Below are positions 1-4,921 of a DNA stretch of 6,702 nucleotides, in pieces. Below the pieces are notes generated by a model. It saw only the letters and a list, made by a program, of their open reading frames with translations, was not told the DNA's origin and made no database searches. This stretch comes from Candidatus Nanopelagicales bacterium. GTDB taxonomy: Bacteria; Actinomycetota; Actinomycetes; S36-B12. Made by a program: the position numbers and the translations under genes. The stretch's first letter is position 1. Each line of letters starts with the position of its first letter. The stretch is from NCBI GenBank assembly GCA_023264215.1, contig JALQSY010000095.1, positions 1 through 6,702 of the forward strand, given 5' to 3'.

Positions 1-2
1 AC

Positions 3-368
3 GACACGATCGTCTTCCACCAGCTGAGCAAGGCCGAGATCGTCCAGATCGTCGACCTGATGATCAACCACCTCGACGAGAGGCTGAAGGACCGGGACAT
101 CTCGCTGGACCTCACGCAGGCTGCGCGCGAGCTGCTCGCCGAGCGCGGCTACGACTCCTCGATGGGCGCGCGTCCGCTGCGCCGGACGATCCAGCGGGAG
201 ATCGAGGACCCGCTGAGCGAGAAGATGCTCTTCGGCGAGATCGTCCCCGGCTCGGCCGTGCTGGTCGATGTGGTCGAGGCCGACGACGGCCGGGAGTTCA
301 CCTTCACCTCGACCCCCAAGGCCGACGTACCCGATCTTCCGCCGGTCGAGACAGCTGGCACGGACTGA
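3..368 (+). CDS. clpC: ClpC ATPase, C-terminal fragment (5' end outside window)
   Basis: This is the last ~121 residues of an AAA+ Clp ATPase of the ClpC class, the hexameric unfoldase that feeds substrates to the ClpP protease in the cytoplasm. The frame is open from base 3. The visible part is the end of the second AAA+ module and its small C-terminal subdomain: IVFHQLSKAEI at the start, then RGYDSSMGARPLRR (fragment residues ~48-61). GAR holds the sensor-2 arginine (R57 of the fragment). The segment IQREIEDPLSEKMLFGEI follows. The gene ends with a ~40-residue acidic, low-conservation tail, as in actinobacterial ClpC1. The Walker motifs, N-domain and ClpP-binding loop lie upstream of the window. 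A small membrane-protein gene starts 20 nt after the stop on the same strand, so co-transcription is likely. The family is clear; ClpC rather than ClpB or ClpA is judged from the C-terminal sequence. Confidence 0.94.
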   Translation, partial: DTIVFHQLSKAEIVQIVDLMINHLDERLKDRDISLDLTQAARELLAERGYDSSMGARPLRRTIQREIEDPLSEKMLFGEIVPGSAVLVDVVEADDGREFTFTSTPKADVPDLPPVETAGTD

Positions 369-373
369 TGCTC

Positions 374-382
374 AGGAAGGGG
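374..382 (+). promoter_or_regulatory. Shine-Dalgarno for the gene at 389
   Basis: AGGAAGGGG lies 6 nt before the GTG at 389, in the 20-nt gap after clpC. It is the only strong Shine-Dalgarno in front of a start in this window and fixes the start of the small membrane-protein gene. It fits a gene translated from the leadered clpC mRNA. Confidence 0.75.
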
Positions 383-388
383 TGAGAC

Positions 389-871
389 GTGGCTCGTGGC
401 CCGCTCATCCCCGGCTTGCGCGAGTACGACGCTCCGCGACGGCGCCGCTCTCCCGTCTTTTGGATGTGGACGATCGGCTCCGTCGTGGTCGTGCTGTCGC
501 TAGTCGTGCTCGGCGGTCTGGTCGCGGGCATCGGTCCGCTGCGCGTGCTGGGCACCGATGAGGCTCCCCTGACGCCCGTGAGCTGGCGCACCACCGCCGA
601 CCCCAAGGTCATCCAGGTGGCGGTCGCCCTCCCGGACTCCGGGCTGTGCACCGGTGACGAGGTCGTCGTGCGCGCCATCGAGCGGCCCACGGTCATCGAG
701 GTGTCCGCGGTGCGGGCGAGTCCCCGCGGGTCGGATCAATGCGCGGGCATCGGGATCGCCGGTGATCGCACCTGGGTCGATCTGCAACTCGACCTGGACA
801 TGGGCACGCGGATGGCGGTGCGCGAGTCCGACCGGGTGCCGCTCGAGGTGGAGCCGCCGGGCACGCCCTGA
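389..871 (+). CDS. Small single-pass membrane protein, function unknown
   Basis: A 160-residue protein I do not recognise as a named family. A basic cytoplasmic N-terminus (RRRR at 17-20) precedes one hydrophobic segment at about residues 23-49, predicting N-in, C-out topology. The remaining ~110 residues would be extracytoplasmic. They contain two cysteines (C87, C118) that could form one disulfide, and they end in an acidic, proline-rich tail. The hydrophobic segment shows no lipobox. The GTG start is supported by the Shine-Dalgarno and by the position of the membrane segment. The gene is 20 nt downstream of clpC on the same strand and probably shares its transcript. No catalytic motif is visible. 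A role in envelope stress or as a ClpC-linked membrane factor would be speculation from position only. That the gene is real is fairly sure: start signal, spacing and a coherent membrane topology. Confidence 0.8.
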   Translation: MARGPLIPGLREYDAPRRRRSPVFWMWTIGSVVVVLSLVVLGGLVAGIGPLRVLGTDEAPLTPVSWRTTADPKVIQVAVALPDSGLCTGDEVVVRAIERPTVIEVSAVRASPRGSDQCAGIGIAGDRTWVDLQLDLDMGTRMAVRESDRVPLEVEPPGTP

Positions 872-896
872 CGGACGGTCCGGGCAACTTCCAGCG

Positions 897-926
897 CCCC
901 CCTGCGCACCCCCCTGCGCACCCCCC
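897..926. repeat. 12-bp tandem repeat, C6-TGCGCA, 2.5 copies
   Basis: The unit CCCCCCTGCGCA occurs twice exactly (897-908 and 909-920), followed by a further C6 (921-926). Each TGCGCA is itself a palindrome. The repeat is in the intergenic space 25 nt after the membrane-protein stop. It could be a slippage-prone tract or a duplicated short site. No function can be assigned. Confidence 0.85.
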
Positions 927-934
927 ATGCTCAA

Positions 935-1003
935 GGGCACGAAGTCGTCGTTTACAGCCCCTGTGTGTCCCATTTGCCCGCCTTAAACGACGAACTCGTG
1001 ACC
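935..1003. repeat. Imperfect 20-bp inverted repeat with 29-nt loop
   Basis: Arms at 935-954 and 984-1003 pair at 17 of 20 positions, including an uninterrupted 10-bp inner stem (TCGTCGTTTA / TAAACGACGA) and a 5-bp outer block (CACGA / TCGTG). The 29-nt loop (955-983) is pyrimidine-rich with no strong internal stem. The element sits between the convergent 3' ends of the membrane-protein gene and mutY, so a two-way transcription barrier is one reading. There is no T-run, and the loop is long for an intrinsic terminator. A dispersed intergenic repeat or a protein-binding site is equally possible. Confidence 0.7.
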
Positions 1004-1032
1004 TCGACGGGATGGCCTCTGCGGCTCGAGGG

Positions 1033-1926
1033 CTATCCGGGCAGTTGCCAGCGGCCGCGGCTCGCGGGGGCGACCAGGCCATCGGCCACGAGCGAGTCCA
1101 GGGCCCGCGCCCGCTGGGTGGGATCGGGCCAGGCCAGGTCGAGCCGCCGCTGCGTCACGGGGGAGCCCGCGTCCCGCAGGACCGCGAGCAGCGCCCCGCG
1201 CGCCTGCCGGTCCGAACCGGAGTACGTCGGCTGCCGCCGCGGCCGCTCCCCAGGGGGCCGGCCCAGCGCCAGCCACCGGCACGACCCCTTCACCGGGCAG
1301 GCCGGGCAGGCCGGATTGCGAGCGGTGCACACGAGTGCGCCGAGTTCCATGACGGCGGCCATCCACGACGCACCCGCGGACCCCGAAGGCTGGATCGCGT
1401 CGGCGTACTCGTACTCCGCGCGTGTCAGTGACGCGGCCGGGAACTCCCGGCCGAGGTCGTGGCGGGCGATCACGCGCCGGACGTTGGTGTCCAGGGCGAG
1501 GGCACGCTGGCCGTAGGCGAACGCCCGGACCGCACCGGCGGTGTAGTCGCCCACCCCCGGCAGCGCCCGCAGGGCCGCATCATCGTCGGGGACCAGGTCG
1601 TGGTGCTCGGCCGCGATCTGCTGCGCGGCGGCGTGCAGGCGCAGGGCCCGACGCGGGTACCCCAGGCGACCCCAGGCGGTGATCGCCGCGGCGGGGCTGG
1701 CCGCGCCCAGGTCCGAGGGCGATGGCCACCTCTCGAGCCAGGATGACCAGGCGGGGATGACGCGTTCGACGGGGGTCTGCTGGAGCATGAACTCCGAGAC
1801 CAGGACGCCCCAGCCCCGCGGATGGGGTCCGGGGACCGGCTTCTGCCGCCAGGGAAGCGACCTGGCGAAGTGGGTGAACCAACGTGAAATCGTGATCTTC
1901 TGACTACCCAGGTGGGGGGACTCCAC
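1033..1926 (-). CDS. mutY: A/G-specific adenine DNA glycosylase MutY
   Basis: MutY removes adenine mispaired with 8-oxoguanine in base-excision repair. With the GTG at 1926 the protein has 297 residues. LPWR is at 24-27. The helix SEFMLQQT (44-51) holds the catalytic Glu (E45). The helix-hairpin-helix LPGVGDYTAGA is at 122-132, and LDTNVRRV carries the catalytic Asp (D146). The [4Fe-4S] cysteines are C200, C207, C210 and C216 (spacing 6-2-5). The ~80 residues after the cluster are too short for the usual MutT-like 8-oxoG recognition domain and look like a small helical or winged-helix module, as I recall for actinobacterial MutY. The start is the weakest part: the frame stays open to 2061, but upstream residues are low-complexity and would overlap the divergent gene. 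GTG 1926 leaves ~15 residues before the conserved RWF. No good Shine-Dalgarno or -10 is visible there. Confidence 0.95.
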   Translation of the reverse strand: MESPHLGSQKITISRWFTHFARSLPWRQKPVPGPHPRGWGVLVSEFMLQQTPVERVIPAWSSWLERWPSPSDLGAASPAAAITAWGRLGYPRRALRLHAAAQQIAAEHHDLVPDDDAALRALPGVGDYTAGAVRAFAYGQRALALDTNVRRVIARHDLGREFPAASLTRAEYEYADAIQPSGSAGASWMAAVMELGALVCTARNPACPACPVKGSCRWLALGRPPGERPRRQPTYSGSDRQARGALLAVLRDAGSPVTQRRLDLAWPDPTQRARALDSLVADGLVAPASRGRWQLPG

Positions 1927-1942
1927 GGATACGGACCACGAT

Positions 1943-1966
1943 CCGGTCCCCCGAGTGGGGGATCGG
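1943..1966. promoter_or_regulatory. Hairpin upstream of mutY
   Basis: CCGGTCCCCC (1943-1952) pairs with GGGGGATCGG (1957-1966) around a GAGT tetraloop, giving ten pairs with one G-T wobble. It starts 17 bp from the mutY GTG. It shares bases 1962-1966 with the neighbouring 20-bp palindrome, so in RNA the two structures exclude each other. It may shape the mutY leader or be part of a binding region. Confidence 0.5.
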
Positions 1967-1981
1967 CTCGATCGAGCCGAT
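1962..1981. promoter_or_regulatory. Perfect 20-bp palindrome, candidate operator
   Basis: ATCGGCTCGATCGAGCCGAT is a perfect palindrome centred at 1971/1972, in the divergent control region. It is 35 bp from the mutY start and 66 bp from the start of the + strand gene. Size and symmetry fit a binding site for a dimeric repressor such as a TetR- or GntR-type protein. It does not match the actinobacterial SOS box (TCGAAC-N4-GTTCGA). The regulator is unknown. Confidence 0.55.
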
Positions 1982-2033
1982 GCGGACCGTGGGGCCATGC
2001 GCTGATGCTGCCATGCCTGACCGGACAAGGGAG

Positions 2034-2039
2034 TACGGT
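2034..2039 (+). promoter_or_regulatory. Possible -10 (TACGGT) for the gene at 2048
   Basis: TACGGT fits TANNNT and ends 8 nt before the GTG at 2048, which would give a leaderless or nearly leaderless transcript. The spacing is 2 nt longer than at the other three such sites in the window. No matching -35 is seen at 16-18 nt. An AAGGGAG at 2027-2033 lies 14 nt before the GTG, too far for a good Shine-Dalgarno. Confidence 0.4.
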
Positions 2040-2049
2040 GCTGCACCGT
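2035..2049. promoter_or_regulatory. 15-bp palindrome over promoter and start, candidate operator
   Basis: ACGGTGC (2035-2041) and GCACCGT (2043-2049) are perfect inverted arms around a single T. They cover most of the proposed -10 and the first two bases of the GTG at 2048. A protein bound here would block the promoter; as RNA it would be a tight hairpin hiding the start. Chance occurrence in GC-rich DNA is not excluded. Confidence 0.4.
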
Positions 2050-2677
2050 GAGTGGGCTCATGTCGCCGGTCGGGCCCGAACCGCCCGGCGTCTACTGGCG
2101 GCGGCGCGTGATCGTGCTCGTCGTCCTCGTCGCGATCCTCGTGCTGCTGTGGTGGCTGATCTTCGGCCGCAGCTCCGGTGGGGACGCTGGCCCACAGCCC
2201 ACTCCGACGGGTACGCCGACCGCCTCGCCCTCCCCTGAGCCCACCCCGACCTCGGCCAGCCCGACCCCCGAGCCCGAGCCCACCGAGGTCCGGCAGTGCG
2301 ACGAGGCCGACGTGCTGGTCGAGGCCTTCGCGGAGGAGGCGATCTACCCGGTGGGCTCGACTCCCACGCTGACGCTGTCGGTGACCAACATCGGCACGCG
2401 GCCCTGCAAGCGAGACGTCGGTCCCGGTGCCAACGAACTGCAGATCACGCAGGGCGAGGTCACGATCTGGTCCAGCGACGACTGCAACCCCAACGATGAC
2501 AAGGATGTCGTGACCCTCGACCGCGGCGATGCCTTCGAGACCCAGTTGGTCTGGGACGGCTACCTCAGCGCGGCCGGGTGCCCACCGGATCAGCCCATGG
2601 CCCAGGCCGGGGAGTACACCGTGGTCGGCCGCAACGGGGCGATCCTGAGCGCCCCGACGGCACTGCGCCTGGAGTAG
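2048..2677 (+). CDS. Membrane-anchored extracytoplasmic protein with Pro/Thr-rich stalk (Rv3587c-like)
   Basis: A 209-residue protein. A short cytoplasmic end with RRR (18-20) is followed by a hydrophobic anchor at ~21-39. A low-complexity Pro/Thr/Ser/Glu stalk follows at ~49-80 and probably spans the cell wall. A compact C-terminal domain occupies ~81-209. That domain has four cysteines (C84, C120, C146, C178), enough for two disulfides, and alternating hydrophobic stretches (TLTLSVTNIGTRPC, GEYTVVG) suggesting an Ig-like or BsuPI-like beta sandwich. No enzymatic motif is seen. Its place between mutY and radA and its architecture match what I recall of the M. tuberculosis membrane protein Rv3587c; orthology is inferred. 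GTG 2048 is preferred because of the -10-like TACGGT; ATG 2060 would remove four residues and leave the topology unchanged. The stop lies 6 nt from the radA stop on the other strand. Confidence 0.85.
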   Translation: MSGLMSPVGPEPPGVYWRRRVIVLVVLVAILVLLWWLIFGRSSGGDAGPQPTPTGTPTASPSPEPTPTSASPTPEPEPTEVRQCDEADVLVEAFAEEAIYPVGSTPTLTLSVTNIGTRPCKRDVGPGANELQITQGEVTIWSSDDCNPNDDKDVVTLDRGDAFETQLVWDGYLSAAGCPPDQPMAQAGEYTVVGRNGAILSAPTALRLE

Positions 2678-2683
2678 GCCAGG

Positions 2684-4063
2684 TCAGCGGGCTCCGGGTG
2701 CCTCGGCGTGGCGCGCGATGGCGTCGATGCCGGCCTCGAGGTGGCGGAGTTCGATGACCCCCTCGACCCGGTCGCGCGAGCCTGCCGGGACCAGGATGCG
2801 GCGGTAGCCCAGGCGGCGCGCTTCGGCCACGCGCTGCGCGAGGAAGGGCACCGGACGAATGTCGCCGGACAGGGCGACCTCACCGATGGCGAGCACGTCG
2901 GCCGGGATCGGAGTCTCGCGCATGCCCGAGTAGATCGCCAGGCACACCGCGAGGTCGGCGGCTGGGTCCGCGATCTGCGCACCGCCGACGGTCGCCACGA
3001 AGATGTCACGCTGCGACAGTCCCTTGGCTCCGGCGCGCTCGGTGACAGCGGCCAAGGTGATGACGCGGGTGGTGTCGATCCCCGTCACGGTCCGACGCGG
3101 CGCAGGACCGGTGCCCGTCGCGACGAGTGCCTGGATCTCCGCGAGGAGGGGGCGGCGGCCCTCCATCGTGACCGTCACACAGGTGCCGGCGACAGGGGAG
3201 TCGCGGTGGCCACGGAAGAGCTCGGACGGATCCTTCACCTCGGCCAGTCCCCGGTCGGTCTGCTCGAACGCGACGATCTCGTCGGCGGGGCCGTACCTGT
3301 TCTTGGTCGCGCGGAGCAGTCGCAGCGCGGTCGTGCGGTCGCCATCGAAGGTGAGGACGGTGTCGACGAGGTGCTCCAGGGCGCGCGGACCGGCCACCGA
3401 GGAGTCCTTGGTCGACTGGCCGATGAGGAGCAGCGGGATGCCCCGCTGCTTGGCGGTGCGCGTCAGGGCCTGTGTCACCTCCAGCACCTGCGCAACGCCT
3501 CCTGCCCGGCCGTCGAGCTCGGGGCTGGCGATCGTCTGCACCGAATCAATGACGACCAGGCTCGGGCGGTGGTGCTCGATCTGGCCGAGGATGGTGAAGA
3601 GGTCGTTGTCGTCGGCCACGAGCAGGTGCTTCGATGTGGCGCCGATGCGTCGAGAACGTAGTGCGATCTGGTCCGCCGACTCCTCGCCTGACGCGTAGAG
3701 CACGGTCCCCCGGTGCTTGTCCGCGAAGGCGTGAGCGACCGCGAGTAGCAGGGTGGACTTGCCCACTCCTGGTTCACCCGCGAGGAGCACGACCTGGCCA
3801 GCGACCAGGCCGCCGCCGATGACGCGATCGAACTCGCCCGCGCCGGAAGTGATACGGCGTACGCGCTCCTCGGAGATCTCGGCAATGGGTTGGGCCGGTC
3901 TCACCGATGCCGCCTTGGCACCGGCCTTGGTCGCCTTGGAGGTCGGGGTGGGTGCGATCTCGACGACCGTGCCGAACTCCTGGCACTTGGGGCAGCGGCC
4001 CACCCAGCGCAGCGACGTGGCACCGCACGCGTTGCACTGGTAGCTCACCGACGGCTTGGCCAT
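2684..4063 (-). CDS. radA: DNA repair protein RadA (Sms)
   Basis: A full-length RadA/Sms of 459 residues, a RecA-like, DnaB-like hexameric motor that promotes branch migration and processes recombination intermediates. Domains in order: a zinc finger with C10, C13, C24 and C27; a linker of ~35 residues; the ATPase core with Walker A GEPGVGKST (96-104) and Walker B LVVIDS (169-174); the RadA-specific KNRYG motif (254-258); and a C-terminal Lon-protease-like domain (~290-459, with GGAQIADPAADLAV at 360-373) that serves structurally rather than as a protease. One oddity: GQSTKD (215-220) stands where most RadA proteins have GHVTKDG. The ATG start is fixed by the N-terminal zinc finger. There is no Shine-Dalgarno, but TAGCCT sits exactly 6 nt upstream. 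The cysteine-rich gene ends 21 nt upstream on the same strand, so radA may be transcribed both with it and from its own promoter. Confidence 0.97.
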   Translation of the reverse strand: MAKPSVSYQCNACGATSLRWVGRCPKCQEFGTVVEIAPTPTSKATKAGAKAASVRPAQPIAEISEERVRRITSGAGEFDRVIGGGLVAGQVVLLAGEPGVGKSTLLLAVAHAFADKHRGTVLYASGEESADQIALRSRRIGATSKHLLVADDNDLFTILGQIEHHRPSLVVIDSVQTIASPELDGRAGGVAQVLEVTQALTRTAKQRGIPLLLIGQSTKDSSVAGPRALEHLVDTVLTFDGDRTTALRLLRATKNRYGPADEIVAFEQTDRGLAEVKDPSELFRGHRDSPVAGTCVTVTMEGRRPLLAEIQALVATGTGPAPRRTVTGIDTTRVITLAAVTERAGAKGLSQRDIFVATVGGAQIADPAADLAVCLAIYSGMRETPIPADVLAIGEVALSGDIRPVPFLAQRVAEARRLGYRRILVPAGSRDRVEGVIELRHLEAGIDAIARHAEAPGAR

Positions 4064-4069
4064 GGCGAG

Positions 4070-4075
4070 AGGCTA
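4070..4075 (-). promoter_or_regulatory. -10 element (TAGCCT) for a leaderless radA transcript
   Basis: On the minus strand TAGCCT lies in the 21-nt gap after the upstream gene, with 6 nt between it and the radA ATG. Transcription would start at or next to the A of ATG. No Shine-Dalgarno is present, which agrees with leaderless translation. This would give radA a private promoter besides read-through. Confidence 0.55.
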
Positions 4076-4084
4076 CGACGTGGG

Positions 4085-4852
4085 TCAGACGGGGTCGGCG
4101 GGGTGCGGGGCGAGAGCCTCGCGAGCCTTGCCGCGGGCATTGCGCAGTGCATGCTCGTGCGCCTCGCAGTACTCGACCAGGACGGCGTACGCCTTCTTGC
4201 CCATCAACTCCACGAGCTCATCGCGATTGGTGATGTAGACCGGCTCGCTGGCGATGTGCGCCTCGGTATTGCCGCTGCAATACCAGTCGAGGTCGTGTCC
4301 GCCAGGTCCCCAGCCCCGACGGTCGAATTCGCTGATGCTCACGACCTGGATCGACGTGTCGTCCGGTCGCTCGACCTCGTCGTAACTGCGCCGGATCGGC
4401 AGCTGCCAGCACACATCGGGCTTGGTCTTGACGAAGGACACGCCTTCGCGCTCCGCGAGACCGTGGAGTGCGCAACCCTCGCCCCCGGCGAACCCCGGTC
4501 GGTTGAGGAAGATGCAGCCACCGTCGACCACGCGGGTCTTGCGCTCTCCGTCACGGTCCTTGGTGGTCGCGCCCTTGCGCTGCGCGACGTCGTAGAACTG
4601 CCAGTGCTCGGGGTCGAGGCGCTTGGCCCACTTGAGCACTCGCTTCTCGTCATCGCGGTCGGTGAAGTGAGCGCCCTGGGTGCAGCAGCCGCTGTCCGGA
4701 GCCGACGAGTAGATCCCCTTGCAGCCGCGCCCGAAGATGCACGTCCACCTCGAGGTCAGCCAGGTCAGGTCGATGCGGTACCGGCGGTTCTTCCGACCCG
4801 GGTCGTCGAACTCGACCCAGGCACGGGGGAAGTCAAGGGGCACCTCGGGCAC
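4085..4852 (-). CDS. Cysteine-rich protein, putative metal-binding (CxxCxxCC/YkgJ-like), function unknown
   Basis: A 255-residue soluble protein with nine cysteines: C38, C44, C56, C57, C113, C127, C148, C192, C229. The run CIFGRGC...GCC (38-57), the block [10 protein letters not shown]...GCALHG (111-131) and [10 protein letters not shown] (144-153) recall, in order, the C..C..CC, CxFLxxxxxC.IY and RPxxCRxFP blocks of the YkgJ/FliB-type zinc- or iron-chelating family. The spacing differs, so membership is inferred. GCC at 55-57 and H130/H62 could add ligands. No signal peptide or membrane segment is seen. The start is GTG 4852, supported by TAGGGT 6 nt upstream and by the next gene diverging 69 nt away. 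The stop is 21 nt before radA, suggesting a two-gene unit. A cytoplasmic Fe-S or zinc protein with a redox, metal or DNA-repair role is possible; none is shown by the sequence. Confidence 0.82.
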   Translation of the reverse strand: MPEVPLDFPRAWVEFDDPGRKNRRYRIDLTWLTSRWTCIFGRGCKGIYSSAPDSGCCTQGAHFTDRDDEKRVLKWAKRLDPEHWQFYDVAQRKGATTKDRDGERKTRVVDGGCIFLNRPGFAGGEGCALHGLAEREGVSFVKTKPDVCWQLPIRRSYDEVERPDDTSIQVVSISEFDRRGWGPGGHDLDWYCSGNTEAHIASEPVYITNRDELVELMGKKAYAVLVEYCEAHEHALRNARGKAREALAPHPADPV

Positions 4853-4854
4853 TC

Positions 4855-4884
4855 GCTGACCCTAGCGCGCGTCGGCGGGTCAGC
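4855..4884. promoter_or_regulatory. 8-bp inverted repeat over the -10 of the cysteine-rich gene
   Basis: GCTGACCC (4855-4862) and GGGTCAGC (4877-4884) are perfect inverted arms separated by 14 bp. The left arm covers most of the proposed minus-strand -10 at 4859-4864. Its location fits an operator for the cysteine-rich gene and possibly radA. Chance remains possible. Confidence 0.4.
4859..4864 (-). promoter_or_regulatory. -10 element (TAGGGT) for the cysteine-rich gene
   Basis: On the minus strand TAGGGT is followed by 6 nt (CAGCGA) and the GTG start at 4852. This matches the spacing seen at radA and ppx and predicts a leaderless mRNA. No Shine-Dalgarno is seen, and no clear -35 is recognisable. 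Confidence 0.55.
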
Positions 4885-4909
4885 CACCCCGCGGGACCGT
4901 CGCAGCGAG

Positions 4910-4915
4910 TAGCGT
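4910..4915 (+). promoter_or_regulatory. -10 element (TAGCGT) for leaderless ppx
   Basis: TAGCGT is followed by 6 nt (GCGACC) and the GTG start at 4922. There is no Shine-Dalgarno. It shares the 69-bp divergent region with the promoter of the cysteine-rich gene; the two -10 elements are 45 bp apart. Confidence 0.55.
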
Positions 4916-4921
4916 GCGACC

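Noticed and set aside
935..1003. Intrinsic terminator call for the inverted repeat
   Set aside because: The loop is 29 nt and there is no T-run on either strand, so it is reported as a repeat only.
2017..2022. CTGACC as a -35 for the gene at 2048
   Set aside because: The spacer to TACGGT is 11 bp, too short for a standard promoter. A similar CTGACC lies 13 bp before the TAGGGT at 4859-4864, but also at unusable spacing.
1927..2061. Upstream extension of mutY to the ATG at 2061 (342 residues) or to the ATG at 1998
   Set aside because: The extra residues are Ser/Arg-rich with no family similarity, would overlap the divergent gene start at 2048 and would cover the palindromes. GTG 1926 gives a normal family length.
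2190..2290. Pro/Thr codon repeats as a minisatellite
   Set aside because: The periodicity follows the PT-rich stalk encoded by the gene; the units are not exact DNA repeats.
2708..3661. Long + strand open frame (317 codons) opposite radA
   Set aside because: It is antisense to a complete, motif-perfect radA; long antisense frames are expected in high-GC DNA, and its translation shows no family features.
3890..4912. Long + strand open frame (340 codons) over radA 5' end and the cysteine-rich gene
   Set aside because: It spans two minus-strand genes and their gap, with a composition typical of a codon-phase artefact.
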